A stretch of 63,769 nt of DNA from Lactobacillus sp. (GCF_014803895.1 NZ_JAAVAU010000013.1:1-63769); one strand, 5' to 3'. Shown: positions 44,189-54,155, counted from the first letter of the stretch. The notes: generated by a model from the letters alone, not told the origin. Numbers and translations are program-made.

Positions 44189-46771
44189 GTGAATCAAATA
44201 TTTGGTAAATGGGCTAAAAATATTCTGAAGCATTCTAAAATATATATTGCGATAGTTTGTTTATTAACGGTTATTTTTAGTTTTGGTCTTACTAGAATTC
44301 AGATGAAGATGGGAAATGATGTCTTTGTCAGCACGAATTCTGATATTTATAAAAATACTAGAACATACCAAAAAAACTTTGGTGGTGATTCTGCTTACTT
44401 AATGCTTAGTGGGAGTCAAAAGGAAATCTTGTCTCATAAGACAATGAGAAAGGTTAGTGATTTTAGTAAGCAAGCAGAAAAAATTGATAATGTTAAATCT
44501 ACAACAAGTGTAGTAAGTTTACTCAATGACTTAATTAAGAAGTCTGATATATCTAGCATGATGACTTCAACTTCTTCTACAAATAATAGTAACTTACAAA
44601 AAGATTTGTTTGATAACTTATCTACTAAGCAAAAAACAAGCTTGCAAGAAAAATTGCAGCAGTCATTAACTCAAAAGCAACAAGCCTCAATGGCACAATA
44701 TGCAACTGGTTTATTGACTGATAAGCAGAAATTAACTCTTGCATCTAAGGTGCAAGCAGGTGCTAATCAAAATGCAGCCTTACAAAGTATTTTAACTAAA
44801 AAACAAGCTCAACAATTGCAAGCTTATACACTTAGTTTATTAAATGCTAAGCAAAAGAAAGCCTTCATGAATACCGTAATTAAGATGATGCCAAGTGTTG
44901 AAGATATGTCAACACCGTTATTACGCGATATTATGATTGGTGAAAATGGTAAGGTTCGTAGCCAATTCAAGCAATTATTACCACAAAATGGTAAGAATAT
45001 CTTGGTGTTAGTAAACACTACAGATAAGACTAGTGATATGTCTACCAATGTGCAATTGCGTTCAGATTTAGAAAAGGCAATCAAGCAAACACATTTTGGC
45101 TCAGAGTATAAAATTAACTTAGCTGGTCAACCTGTAATTATGGGGCAAATTAAGACAAGTGTAATGAATACAATGGTCAAGATGGTTATCATTGCTTTAA
45201 TCTTAATGGTTCTCGTTTTACTTTTATTATTTGCGGTGAGAAGACGATTATTTTCATTATTGTTTGTTCTCTTGGGTATGATTTGGACCTTTGGTTTAAT
45301 GGGCTGGATTGGATTACCAATTACTTTAGCTACAATGGCTACTCTTCCAATTATCATTGGTCTAGGAACTGACTTTGGTGTACAATTCCATAATCGTTAT
45401 GAAGAGGAATTTCGAAAGAACCAAAATGCTGCTCAATCTAGTGTTAAGGCTGCGGCTAACATTGGACCAGCAGTTGGTGTAGCTGTAATTATGATGGCTT
45501 TAAGTTTCTTGACGATGCTTTTATCTAAAGCTCCAATGATGCAACAGTTTGGAATTACTTTAGCTATTGGTGTAGTCTGTGTTTACTTAGTTGAGTTCAT
45601 TATGGTTTTTGCTGTAATGCCAAGTTTAGATGCTCGAACTAGCAAGAAAGAATTAAAGCTTAAGAAATCAAATAAAGTTGGCAAACTTTTAGCTAAATAT
45701 GCTAACTTCATTATGAAACATTCTGCTATTGTTTTAATTATTGGTGGAGTAATTGCAGTTTGTGGTTTTGCAGTAGAAAATAAAATTGGTACTGAAACCA
45801 ATTTGACTAAATTAATTCCAGAAAGTTTACCTTCTTTAGTTCAAACTAAGAATTTGCAAAAGAAAGTAGGATCAACCACTTATTTAACTTATCTAGTAAA
45901 AGCTGATGATATTAAAGATAAGAATAATTTAAAAGAAATTGATAGAATTGGTAAGCAAGTAAATAATAAATATGCTGATGTGACTGAGGTTCAGAGTATT
46001 TCAACTATTTATAAGCAATTAGGTGGAACTTATTCTGAATCACAAAGTCAGATTAATAAAACTATCAATAATTTACCTGCTTCGATGAAGGATACAACCA
46101 TTAGTAGTAATAATCACTATGCCGCAATCCAATTTAAGGTGAAAAATAGCTTAAATAGTGATCAACAATATCAACTAATGGAAAAAATTAACCAAGATAT
46201 TGATGGTAAACATGGTGCAGTTACAGTTTCAGCTGCAGGAGCAACAATGATGCAACTAGTTGGGGTGAAGAATATGACTTCTAACCATTACTTAATTATT
46301 GGGGCTGGATTGGTAATTATTTTTATCGTGTTATTAATTGTTTACCGTAATTGGAAATTAGCAATGTATCCATTAGTACCAATCTTAATCGTATTAGGTG
46401 CTTCACCACTTACTTTATGGGTGAGAGGTGGAGAATACAATCCTGTTACTGTTACCTTAAGTTCATTGATTTTAGGGGTAGGTATTGAATTTACTATCTT
46501 AATTCTTGAGCGCTATCAAGAAGAGATTAAGAAGACTAATACTCGTAATGCAGTTTTGACCGCTATTTCTTCAGTAGGTTCAGCAATTACAGTATCTGGC
46601 TTAACCGTAATTGTCGGCTTCTCTGCGATTATATTTGCTGACTTCCCGGCTCTGAGCTCATTTGGTGCTAATACAGTAACTGATACGGCATATTCTTTGT
46701 TTGCAGCTTTAACATTTATGCCAGCAATAATTTATCTTTGCCGTAATCGAAAGGAGGATAATAAAAACTAG
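44189..46771 (+). CDS. MMPL/RND-superfamily exporter
   Basis: About 860 residues in two homologous halves. Each half has one helix, a large extracellular domain and five further helices; GLGTDFGVQFHNRYEEEFRKN (half 1) and LGVGIEFTILILERYQEEIKKT (half 2) are the conserved TM4 Asp/Glu-containing motifs of the family. The first outer domain contains a Gln/Lys-rich stretch with repeated LTxKQ(K/Q) units (about residues 150-250). Start GTG at 44189 after GAGGGG; the in-frame TTG at 44099 has no site and would span the inverted repeat. It probably exports lipids, drugs or peptides under TetR control. Confidence 0.88.
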   Translation: MNQIFGKWAKNILKHSKIYIAIVCLLTVIFSFGLTRIQMKMGNDVFVSTNSDIYKNTRTYQKNFGGDSAYLMLSGSQKEILSHKTMRKVSDFSKQAEKIDNVKSTTSVVSLLNDLIKKSDISSMMTSTSSTNNSNLQKDLFDNLSTKQKTSLQEKLQQSLTQKQQASMAQYATGLLTDKQKLTLASKVQAGANQNAALQSILTKKQAQQLQAYTLSLLNAKQKKAFMNTVIKMMPSVEDMSTPLLRDIMIGENGKVRSQFKQLLPQNGKNILVLVNTTDKTSDMSTNVQLRSDLEKAIKQTHFGSEYKINLAGQPVIMGQIKTSVMNTMVKMVIIALILMVLVLLLLFAVRRRLFSLLFVLLGMIWTFGLMGWIGLPITLATMATLPIIIGLGTDFGVQFHNRYEEEFRKNQNAAQSSVKAAANIGPAVGVAVIMMALSFLTMLLSKAPMMQQFGITLAIGVVCVYLVEFIMVFAVMPSLDARTSKKELKLKKSNKVGKLLAKYANFIMKHSAIVLIIGGVIAVCGFAVENKIGTETNLTKLIPESLPSLVQTKNLQKKVGSTTYLTYLVKADDIKDKNNLKEIDRIGKQVNNKYADVTEVQSISTIYKQLGGTYSESQSQINKTINNLPASMKDTTISSNNHYAAIQFKVKNSLNSDQQYQLMEKINQDIDGKHGAVTVSAAGATMMQLVGVKNMTSNHYLIIGAGLVIIFIVLLIVYRNWKLAMYPLVPILIVLGASPLTLWVRGGEYNPVTVTLSSLILGVGIEFTILILERYQEEIKKTNTRNAVLTAISSVGSAITVSGLTVIVGFSAIIFADFPALSSFGANTVTDTAYSLFAALTFMPAIIYLCRNRKEDNKN

Positions 46772-46845
46772 GATTTATTCCTAATAATTCCTTCTTGAAA
46801 AGTTATAATTGTAAGCTTATATAATCATATCTAATCATACTTTTT

Positions 46846-46879
46846 AACCCTAAAATCTAAAGTGATTTTAGGGTTTTTC
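46846..46879 (+). terminator. Terminator after the exporter gene
   Basis: Perfect stem AACCCTAAAATC / GATTTTAGGGTT, 6-base loop, T5 tail. Confidence 0.9.
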
Positions 46880-46901
46880 TTTGGAAAATTTAAAAATACT
46901 A

Positions 46902-46930
46902 TTGACAGGTGAAATAAAGACCGCTATTAT
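46902..46930 (+). promoter_or_regulatory. Strong promoter of the Cys-leader / oppA transcript
   Basis: Perfect TTGACA (46902-46907), 17-bp spacer and TATTAT (46925-46930), 35 bases before the leader-peptide ATG. Confidence 0.85.
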
Positions 46931-46964
46931 TACTTGTAAATAATAAGTATCGAAGGAGAAAAAG

Positions 46965-47051
46965 ATGGTTTCATTAGAGCGTAACCAAGTTAAAATGGGC
47001 ATGTGTTGCTGTAAAAACAGTAGCTTTTTTATGGTACACATCCTATCTTAA
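46965..47051 (+). CDS. 28-residue leader peptide with three consecutive Cys codons
   Basis: A 28-codon ORF with a strong CGAAGGAG site contains MGMCCCKN; the three Cys codons are TGT TGC TGT at 47004-47012. It lies between a perfect promoter and two terminator-like hairpins in front of a peptide-binding lipoprotein gene. This is the layout of transcription attenuation by a leader peptide, here sensing cysteine supply (charged tRNA-Cys). Leader peptides with Cys runs that control sulfur genes are known from mycobacteria; I know of no description in lactobacilli. No family match beyond this logic. Confidence 0.65.
   Translation: MVSLERNQVKMGMCCCKNSSFFMVHILS
47005..47030 (+). terminator. Short hairpin overlapping the Cys codons
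   Basis: GTTGCTGT pairs with ACAGTAGC (8 bp with two wobble pairs), loop AAAA, followed directly by T6. The 5' arm consists of the Cys codons themselves, so a stalled ribosome would prevent the hairpin. Confidence 0.45.
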
Positions 47052-47090
47052 AACTCTGAAAGATCTTATTTTAAATTTAGCAATTAAAAT

Positions 47091-47133
47091 AAAGCGAGTT
47101 AGATTCTGGATGGTAGAATTTAACCCGCTTTTT
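47091..47133 (+). terminator. Main attenuator-type terminator in front of the OppA-type gene
   Basis: Stem of about 17 positions, AAAGCG-GTTA-ATTCT with AGAAT-TAAC-CGCTTT (one A-C mismatch and one G-T pair), loop GGATGGT, T5 tail. It ends 24 bases before the lipoprotein start. Confidence 0.8.
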
Positions 47134-47156
47134 ATATGCGAAGGAAGGATTAAGAA

Positions 47157-48779
47157 ATGTCTAAATTGAAAGTTGTTGCAGCTAGTTTAGTTACTTTAGC
47201 TACGGGAGCAATTTTAGCTGCATGTGGAAATAATAATGCTAATAACTCTACTACTGATACTACTACGTTAAATACTTCAACGGCGAACGAAATTTCTACA
47301 TTAGATTCAAGTAAGTATGGAGATACTACAAGTTCAGAAATTTTACAAAACTCTATGGAAGGACTTTATCGTTTTGATAAAAACAATAAAGTTCAATTAG
47401 CTGGAGCTAGTTCAGTTACGCGTTCAAAAGACCAAAAAGTATATACTTTTACTTTAAGAAAAGATGCTAAGTGGTCTAATGGAGATCCTGTTGTGGCACA
47501 AGATTATGTGACTGGTTGGCAAAGAACAGTAGATCCGAAGAATGAATCATTAGATTCAGATAGTTACGCTATTATTAAAAATGGGGATGCAATTTCGGAA
47601 GGAAAATTGTCGCCAAGTAAGCTCGGAATAAAGGCCATCGGAAAGTATAAACTTCAAATTACCTTAGAAAATCCAGTTCCATATCTTCCACAAATTTTGG
47701 AAGGAGCTCAATTTTATCCTCAGGATACTAAATTAGTGAAAAAATATGGTTCAAAATATGGTACAAGCAGCGATAAAATTGCTTATAATGGACCATTTGT
47801 TGTTAAGGGATGGACTGGTTCTAACTTGAAGTGGTCTTTAAAGAAGAACAATACTTATTGGAACAAAAAGACTGTTCATTTGAATACAGTAAATTACCAA
47901 GTTGTTAAGGAAACCTCAACTGGTATCAACATGTTCCAATCTAATGAAATTGCTTATACACCACTTTCATCCTCTTACGTAAAACAATACCGTAATAATA
48001 AGGAGTACCATTCACAAGTTACTCCAACCAATGGTTATATGAGCTTTAACTTAAAGCGCAAAGTTTCAGGAAATGTTCATGTACGTCGTGCAATTAGTCA
48101 AGCTATTAATAAAAAACAACTAGTAAACAATATTTTGTTTGCCGGAAAGGTTTCAAACGGAATTGTTGCTTCTAACTTTATTACTGATGAAGCTACTGGT
48201 AATGATTATCGTAAAGATGCTGGAGATTTAGTTACTTATAACTTAACTGCAGCCCGTAAAGAATGGAAAAAAGCTCAAAAAGAACTTGGTAAAAAGATTA
48301 CCATTGAATTACTTACTTCAGATATAACTGACTCAAAAGCAGTTGGAGAGTTTTTACAAAGTAATTTAATGGAAAATCTTCCAGGTCTTACCGTTAAAGT
48401 TCGTTCAATGCCATTGAAATCTCGTCTTGCTAATACAACTAGTCATAACTATGATATGGTTTATGGTACTTGGCAACCAAGTTATGAAGATCCAATTGAT
48501 TTCTTAACATTAGGAGGATTATTCAATTTAACAACAGATTATCATAATGATAATTTCTGGAACCAAATTGAAAATGCCCGTTCAAAATATGCAACAAATC
48601 CTAAGAAGCGTTTAGCATCATTGATTGCTGCTGAAAATCAATTAATTAAAAAAGATGCCTTTGCAGTGCCACTTTATCAATCTGCAACTTCTTACTTGTT
48701 GAAGTCTAATGTAAAGAATTTCCAATTGTCTCCTTACGGTAATGTAGTATATTACTGGAATACATATATTAAGAATTAA
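47157..48779 (+). CDS. OppA-type peptide-binding lipoprotein
   Basis: 540 residues. Lipoprotein signal: TLATGAILAAC with Cys at about 22. The mature protein is a family-5 solute-binding protein: NEISTLDSSKYGDTTSSEILQNSMEGLYR, KWSNGDPVVAQDYVTGWQRTVDP, AYNGPFVVKGW and PSYEDPIDFLTLGG. It delivers peptides to an Opp permease that is encoded elsewhere. Standing alone is common for lactobacilli with several OppA paralogues. Because of the Cys-rich leader I infer that it may favour Cys-containing peptides (or glutathione-like ligands). Confidence 0.92.
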   Translation: MSKLKVVAASLVTLATGAILAACGNNNANNSTTDTTTLNTSTANEISTLDSSKYGDTTSSEILQNSMEGLYRFDKNNKVQLAGASSVTRSKDQKVYTFTLRKDAKWSNGDPVVAQDYVTGWQRTVDPKNESLDSDSYAIIKNGDAISEGKLSPSKLGIKAIGKYKLQITLENPVPYLPQILEGAQFYPQDTKLVKKYGSKYGTSSDKIAYNGPFVVKGWTGSNLKWSLKKNNTYWNKKTVHLNTVNYQVVKETSTGINMFQSNEIAYTPLSSSYVKQYRNNKEYHSQVTPTNGYMSFNLKRKVSGNVHVRRAISQAINKKQLVNNILFAGKVSNGIVASNFITDEATGNDYRKDAGDLVTYNLTAARKEWKKAQKELGKKITIELLTSDITDSKAVGEFLQSNLMENLPGLTVKVRSMPLKSRLANTTSHNYDMVYGTWQPSYEDPIDFLTLGGLFNLTTDYHNDNFWNQIENARSKYATNPKKRLASLIAAENQLIKKDAFAVPLYQSATSYLLKSNVKNFQLSPYGNVVYYWNTYIKN

Positions 48780-48784
48780 AAAAA

Positions 48785-48811
48785 GAGAAGCTTTAAAGCT
48801 TCTCCTTTTTT
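48785..48811. terminator. Bidirectional terminator between the OppA-type gene and pepX
   Basis: A perfect 20-base palindrome built on GAGAAGCTTT / AAAGCTTCTC with A residues before and T6 after; serves both convergent genes. Confidence 0.87.
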
Positions 48812-48822
48812 GATTGTGTAAA

Positions 48823-51207
48823 TTACATTTGGCTGTATTTAATTTCTGATTGACTTAAATCAATTGTGTAAGTTTCTTCTTCTAATGAACGCTTGGTCAT
48901 TCCCTGATCAGTAGAGTAAATAATCAAGGCAAGTTGTGAACCAACGGGGACACGATAGAAGGTGGGTTGTAATTCAAATTCCAAGTCGTAGAATTCTCCA
49001 GGCTTAATTTTCTTCGCCTTCTTCATATCGCTGTAGTTCTGGATGTTCATGTGGCCTTTAGTAATTAATTTAGCCTTAGTTTCTTTATCGTTGACAAATT
49101 CTTTCATCACTTCAGTACCAAAGCGGTAACCCAGTTCTTGTATTTGGTCATTGAAGGCCTTGGGAACTGGAGTGAGACGCTTTCTTTTACCAATTTCAAC
49201 TAAGGCGACAGAAATTTGTCCCTTAGGGAGGCTGGTGCTGACGCGAAGTTTTACCTTAGGACGACCAACAACTGTGATAGGGTGAATAAATTCATCAGTT
49301 TCAAAGCGTAATTGTTGGTCGAGCCATTTTTCTTCACCAGAAATAAATTTATACTGCCAGTCATCTTCAGAAATTTTAGCTTCCTTGAAGACTTTACCAC
49401 CCTTATCGGTAAATGAAACTTTGCTTTCATCTTCGCCACCATTTTTGAGTAGTAAACCTTTTGCATCTGGATAATAGGTAACTTCTTGACCGAGTGAATT
49501 ATTCCAAGTTGGTTCTTGGTGCCAGATATCAGGATAGAGGTTGTCCTGAATCATAACATCATCCCATTGTTTGTAAGCATTATTTTCAATTTCAAGCAAT
49601 TCGTGGCAGAACCATAAGTTCATCAAGTCGGAAAAGTCAATTGAGAGCAGGTTGTTCATATTGTAGTGTGGGCCTTGGTGTAAGAAGAGCTTGTGAGCGA
49701 TTGGAAGTTTAGAAACTTTTTGCCAAATCTTGTAAACATTCTTAGGCTTAACATTCCAATCGTTCAAGCCGTGAACAGAAACCCAGGAACATTTAATGCC
49801 ATCAGTGTGGTGACGGTAGTTGCGAGCTTCCCAGAAATCAGAGTATTGACCTGTTTTACGGTCGGACTTTTCAAGGAGTCGTTTTTGCATTGCATCGTAC
49901 TTAGGCTTGATCTTTAAGTAGTCCCCAGAATCCCATAAGTTAGATTGACAAGTTTCAGCAAGCATATCAAGGTCTTCACCTTGGCAAGCTTCAGGAGCAA
50001 TTACCAAACCATGTTCACGATAGTAGTCGTACCAAGAAGAAATTGCCGCTTCAGAAACTACTGTTTTAAGTCCAGCTACACCAGTAGTGGCAATAGCAAT
50101 TTGTAAAGTACCCAAGTAAGAGCGACCAGTCATTCCAATATTGCCGTTGCACCAAGATGCTTTAGTTTCATGTTGGCGAGTGCGATCAGTATAAGCAATA
50201 CGATCACCATGAAGCCATTCGATAATTTCTTTAGCAGATTCAGTTTCTTCTGGACTACCAGTAATTCTCAACCCATCACTACCACGTGTTCCAATAGCAC
50301 CAGCGTAAACATTAGCAAAACCGCGCGCCAATAAGTATTCGTTTAAAGAATATGCAGCTTTATGAACTGCTTCTTCAGTTGCAGCTTCATCTTCGCTAGA
50401 GGGTTTTGTAGCTTTAACTTGAGGCATTGCTTCATATTTAGGATAAGTACTTTCACTTGCATCCTCTAAATTAACATCAACGTTATGGTTACGTTTGGCA
50501 TTATCAATAATTCCGCCAAAGTATGGGTCTGCAGTATAAAGGGCAGGAATTGGGAAGTTGTTAGATTGATATGGTCTGAAAACTGTCACTTGTAGTAAAT
50601 CAGGTTTACCATCTTCGTCAGTGTCTAGATCACTTTCAACATAAACAACTTCACGAATCACCTTGCTCATATCAAAGACAGGAAGAGATTTGCCGTTGAA
50701 AAACATGTGCTTGTTATTGCCGTAGAATTGGGTGAAGTAGCCGCGACCAGCCATATTATCGATTAAAGTCTGCCCATTTTTAGCTCGAGTATTAAGTAAA
50801 CGATAGAATACAGCTACTAATTCTTTTTTATCAATTTCTTCCTTATTAGTGTAAGGTAGTGCATTGCGCTTCATGCGGTCTAGTGGATCATTTAAGTCAT
50901 AATCATAACCCACATGGTAGCCAAGTAATTGTAAAGCTACATTATAGAAATTATTTCTACTCATCTTATCAGGATTAGTAGAAATGAAATCAGCTAAGGT
51001 CTGCTTTTCATCAACTGCGAATTCTGTGAGTTTTGCCTTTTTGGCTTCATAAGTTTTAGCTTCAGCAATTGCATTTTCTACTAAGGTTGCTAATAATTCT
51101 GAAAAGCTAATTTCTTGCCATTCAATAGGTAAGAAGTTAATTGATTCTAATTCTTTGACTTGCTTATCAAATTCTGTCTTCACATAGGCGTATTGATTGT
51201 ATTTCAT
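48823..51207 (-). CDS. pepX: Xaa-Pro dipeptidyl-peptidase
   Basis: 794 residues, the normal size. An N-terminal helical PepX domain (about 1-150) precedes the S15 alpha/beta-hydrolase with catalytic Ser363 in [12 protein letters not shown]; Asp and His follow in the later part (HQGPHYNMN contains the likely His region). A C-terminal jelly-roll domain ends the protein. It cuts Xaa-Pro dipeptides from the N-terminus of peptides, important for using casein-like proline-rich peptides. An AGGAG site precedes the ATG. It is divergent from pepN, with which it shares the role in peptide catabolism. Confidence 0.97.
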   Translation of the reverse strand: MKYNQYAYVKTEFDKQVKELESINFLPIEWQEISFSELLATLVENAIAEAKTYEAKKAKLTEFAVDEKQTLADFISTNPDKMSRNNFYNVALQLLGYHVGYDYDLNDPLDRMKRNALPYTNKEEIDKKELVAVFYRLLNTRAKNGQTLIDNMAGRGYFTQFYGNNKHMFFNGKSLPVFDMSKVIREVVYVESDLDTDEDGKPDLLQVTVFRPYQSNNFPIPALYTADPYFGGIIDNAKRNHNVDVNLEDASESTYPKYEAMPQVKATKPSSEDEAATEEAVHKAAYSLNEYLLARGFANVYAGAIGTRGSDGLRITGSPEETESAKEIIEWLHGDRIAYTDRTRQHETKASWCNGNIGMTGRSYLGTLQIAIATTGVAGLKTVVSEAAISSWYDYYREHGLVIAPEACQGEDLDMLAETCQSNLWDSGDYLKIKPKYDAMQKRLLEKSDRKTGQYSDFWEARNYRHHTDGIKCSWVSVHGLNDWNVKPKNVYKIWQKVSKLPIAHKLFLHQGPHYNMNNLLSIDFSDLMNLWFCHELLEIENNAYKQWDDVMIQDNLYPDIWHQEPTWNNSLGQEVTYYPDAKGLLLKNGGEDESKVSFTDKGGKVFKEAKISEDDWQYKFISGEEKWLDQQLRFETDEFIHPITVVGRPKVKLRVSTSLPKGQISVALVEIGKRKRLTPVPKAFNDQIQELGYRFGTEVMKEFVNDKETKAKLITKGHMNIQNYSDMKKAKKIKPGEFYDLEFELQPTFYRVPVGSQLALIIYSTDQGMTKRSLEEETYTIDLSQSEIKYSQM

Positions 51208-51354
51208 GTAATTTCTCCTTTACTTGAGTCTGTCTAGTTAGATTTTACTAGTTTTTTCATTAAAAAAGAAGAAAAGAAAATTCTAAAACTAGTAAGTAAA
51301 TGATTAAAAGCTTATAATGAGTAATTAAGAATAGATAATTTGGAGGCAAATTTA

Positions 51355-53889
51355 ATGGCAGAAGTAAAACGCTTATATGAAACTTTTCATCCCGACCACT
51401 ATGATGTATTCTTAGACATCAGTCGTAAGGATAAAAAATTCTCTGGTAAAGTAACTGTTACCGGAGATGCCCAAGAAGAAGTGGTTAAATTAAACCAAAA
51501 GTACTTGAAGATTACTAATGTTAAAGTTGATGGTGCAGATGCTAAGTACGACTTTAACGATAAAGACGAAGTAATTAATATTGAAGCTGGTAAGACTGGC
51601 AGTATCAAGATTGAAGTTGAATTTAATGGTCCACTTACTGATTCGATGATGGGTATTTATCCTTCATATTACAAGATCAATGGTGAAACTAAGCAGTTAA
51701 TTGGTACCCAATTTGAAACTACTTTTGCGCGTCAAGCATTTCCATGTGTGGACGAACCAGAAGCTAAAGCAACTTTCAGCTTAGCAATTAAGTTTGACGA
51801 ACAACCAGGTGAAACTATTATTTCTAATCAACCAGAAGAAAAGATTGAGGATGGCGTTCACTACTTCAAAGAAACTGTTAGAATGTCTAGTTATTTAGTT
51901 GCCTTTGTCTTTGGTGATATGCAAAAGAAGCTTACCAAGACTAAGTCTGGTGTTGAAATTGGTGTCTTTGCAACTAAGGCTCACAAGCCTAAAGAATTAG
52001 ACTTCGCATTAGATATTGCTAAGCGTTCAATTGAATTCTACGAAGATTACTATGAAACTCCATATCCTTTAGAACACTCATATCAAGTAGCTCTTCCAGA
52101 CTTTTCAGCAGGTGCAATGGAAAACTGGGGTTGTGTAACTTACCGTGAAGCTTACTTACTTCTTGACCCAGATAATACTTCACTTGATATGAAGCAAGTG
52201 GTGGCCACTGTAATTACTCACGAATTAGCTCACCAATGGTTCGGTGACTTGGTAACTATGAAGTGGTGGGATAACTTATGGCTTAACGAAAGTTTTGCTA
52301 ACATGATGGAATATGTGGCAGTTGATGCTTTAGAACCTGAATGGAAAATTTGGGAAATGTTCCAAACTTCTGAAGTTCCTGCTGCTCTTCAAAGAGATGC
52401 AACTGATGGTGTGCAATCTGTGCACGTTATGGTTAATGATCCAGCAGAAATTGATGCCTTATTTGATGGTGCGATTGTATATGCCAAGGGTTCAAGAATG
52501 CTTGTGATGGTTAGAGCATTACTTGGCGATGATGCTTTGCGTGAAGGTTTGAAGAATTACTTTGCTGCTCATAAGTATGGTAATGCAACTGGTGATGATT
52601 TATGGAAAGCTTTAGGTGATGCTAGTGGCTTAGATATTGGAGCTATTATGCACTCATGGCTTGAACAGCCTGGTTATCCAGTAGTGAGCGTTAGTGTTAA
52701 GGATGGTAAGTTGACCTTATCTCAAAAGCAATTCTTTATCGGTGAAGGTAAGGAAGTTGGCAGAAAGTGGCAAATTCCATTAAACGCTAACTACTCGGCT
52801 GCTCCTCAAATTATGAAAGATGAAGAAGTAGTTATTGGCGACTATGACCAATTACGTAAGGAAAATGGTGTACCATTTAGAATCAATGTTGGTAACAATT
52901 CTGATTTCATTGTGAAATATGATAAGGAGTTATTAGATGATATCTTAGCAAGCATTGAATCTTTAAAGGCCGTTGATAAGTTACAATTACTCCAAGACTT
53001 TAAGTTGTTAGCACAAGCTGGTCAAATTTCATACGCTGACATTATTCCGTTACTTCCTAAGTTTGCGGATTCTACTTCTCCAATTGTAAATAATGCACTT
53101 TACTCAATTGCTAACACTTTGCGTAACTTTGTTGATCCAGAATCTGATGAAGAAGCACAATTACGTAAATTTTACAACCTTCTTTCAGAAAAACAAGTTG
53201 ACCGTCTTGGCTTCTTACCTAAAGAAGGTGAATCGAATGATGATAGCTTAACTCGTCCTTATGTTTTAAGTGCATCATTATATGCTCAAAATCCTCATAC
53301 TATTGATAAGCTTCATGACTTATACCAGGAAAATTCCGATAATTTGGATAGCTTATCAGCAGATATTCGTGGGGTAGTCTTAGATAACGAAGTAAGAAAC
53401 TTCGGTAATATGAGCTTGCATGATAAGTTAATGCATGAATATGTGACAACTAATGATCCAAGTTACAAACAAGATTTACGTGCAGCTATTACTTATACTA
53501 AACAACCAGATTTGATTGATGCTATTGTTGATAGTTTTGAAGATTCGGAAGTAATTAAGCCACAAGATTTACGTGCTTGGTACCGTGGCGTTCTTGCTAA
53601 CAACTATGGTCAAGAACAAGCTTGGAACTGGATCAGAACTCAATGGTCATGGCTTGAAGCTACTGTTGGTGGCGATATGGAATTTGCAACCTTCGTGACT
53701 GTAACTGCTAATGTCTTCCACACTAGAGAAAGATTAGAACAATTCAAGGACTTCTTTGAACCTAAACTTAATACTCCAGGTTTAACTCGTGAAATCAACA
53801 TGGACATCCGTGTAATTGAATCCAAGGTTAACTTGATTGAAAAAGAACAAGCTAGCGTTGTTGAAGCAATTAACAAGGTTGTTGATTAG
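51355..53889 (+). CDS. pepN: Aminopeptidase N
   Basis: 844 residues, M1 family: G253-A-M-E-N, zinc motif H289-E-L-A-H293 and the third ligand Glu in NESFAN (about 312), then a large C-terminal helical domain. Start at 51355 with GGAGG 8 bases upstream; TATAAT at 51313-51318. General cytosolic aminopeptidase that completes peptide breakdown. The 3' end (from about 53417) is the source, or relative, of a damaged copy at 60359-60535. A 14-bp direct repeat (CAAGATTTACGTGC) occurs in it at 53470-53483 and 53563-53576. Confidence 0.97.
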   Translation: MAEVKRLYETFHPDHYDVFLDISRKDKKFSGKVTVTGDAQEEVVKLNQKYLKITNVKVDGADAKYDFNDKDEVINIEAGKTGSIKIEVEFNGPLTDSMMGIYPSYYKINGETKQLIGTQFETTFARQAFPCVDEPEAKATFSLAIKFDEQPGETIISNQPEEKIEDGVHYFKETVRMSSYLVAFVFGDMQKKLTKTKSGVEIGVFATKAHKPKELDFALDIAKRSIEFYEDYYETPYPLEHSYQVALPDFSAGAMENWGCVTYREAYLLLDPDNTSLDMKQVVATVITHELAHQWFGDLVTMKWWDNLWLNESFANMMEYVAVDALEPEWKIWEMFQTSEVPAALQRDATDGVQSVHVMVNDPAEIDALFDGAIVYAKGSRMLVMVRALLGDDALREGLKNYFAAHKYGNATGDDLWKALGDASGLDIGAIMHSWLEQPGYPVVSVSVKDGKLTLSQKQFFIGEGKEVGRKWQIPLNANYSAAPQIMKDEEVVIGDYDQLRKENGVPFRINVGNNSDFIVKYDKELLDDILASIESLKAVDKLQLLQDFKLLAQAGQISYADIIPLLPKFADSTSPIVNNALYSIANTLRNFVDPESDEEAQLRKFYNLLSEKQVDRLGFLPKEGESNDDSLTRPYVLSASLYAQNPHTIDKLHDLYQENSDNLDSLSADIRGVVLDNEVRNFGNMSLHDKLMHEYVTTNDPSYKQDLRAAITYTKQPDLIDAIVDSFEDSEVIKPQDLRAWYRGVLANNYGQEQAWNWIRTQWSWLEATVGGDMEFATFVTVTANVFHTRERLEQFKDFFEPKLNTPGLTREINMDIRVIESKVNLIEKEQASVVEAINKVVD

Positions 53890-53906
53890 TTAATTGAATT
53901 TAAATA

Positions 53907-54006
53907 GATAAAGAAAAAGGCGATTCGTGAGAATCGTCTTTTTTGTGTGGATTGGGGTTGCCACTTTTGGGTTAAGTTAATATATAATTTATTAGCAGTG
54001 GGATGC
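53907..54006. repeat. 100-bp strip repeated at 60546-60645 (copy 1)
   Basis: Equal in length to the second copy and differing at one position only (G against T at 53957 / 60596). It holds the pepN terminator, a putative TTGCCA/TATAAT pair (53958-53963, 53983-53988, 19-bp spacer) and the last codons of the divergent small peptide. Confidence 0.9.
53916..53946. terminator. Bidirectional terminator between pepN and the divergent peptide
   Basis: Stem AAGGCGATTC / GAATCGTCTT with loop GTGA, A run before and T6 after. It would end pepN from one side and the minus-strand peptide from the other. Confidence 0.87.
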
Positions 54007-54099
54007 AAGAGCAATAAAAATATCACCACCAGCAAATATCATGCCACCCCATAAGCTAGCTAATAAAATATTTTTAATTAATTTTAATTTTGAACTCAT
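53992..54099 (-). CDS. 35-residue hydrophobic peptide divergent to rgg1 (candidate signal peptide)
   Basis: A short ORF: basic start (MSSKLKLIKNILL), then hydrophobic residues with two Gly-Gly pairs (SLWGGMIFAGG) and the end ALASHC. It is convergent with pepN, divergent from an Rgg regulator and terminated by a shared hairpin. This is the arrangement of Rgg/SHP quorum-sensing pairs of streptococci. AAAGGA lies 12 bases upstream, a little far. The second locus copy carries a relative with the same ends and a different middle, which supports that it is really translated. Processing at the Gly-Gly is speculation. Confidence 0.5.
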   Translation of the reverse strand: MSSKLKLIKNILLASLWGGMIFAGGDIFIALASHC

Positions 54100-54105
54100 T
54101 GTAAA

Positions 54106-54155
54106 GAAAGGTCCTTTCCATGGAAAAAATAAGTAGAAATTTAGGTCCTAAATTT
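54106..54155. promoter_or_regulatory. Two palindromes centred on GG-T-CC at the rgg1 / peptide divergent start
   Basis: GAAAGGTCCTTTC (54106-54118) and a perfect 19-bp inverted repeat with the centre TTAGGTCCTAA (54137-54155), centres 34 bp apart. The first holds the ribosome sites of both divergent genes; the second lies in the first codons of rgg1. Candidate Rgg binding sites. Confidence 0.4.

Noticed and set aside
53995..54119. Small plus-strand ORF between the strip and rgg1
   Set aside because: The plus frames close after a few codons in both copies; only the minus frame stays open in both.
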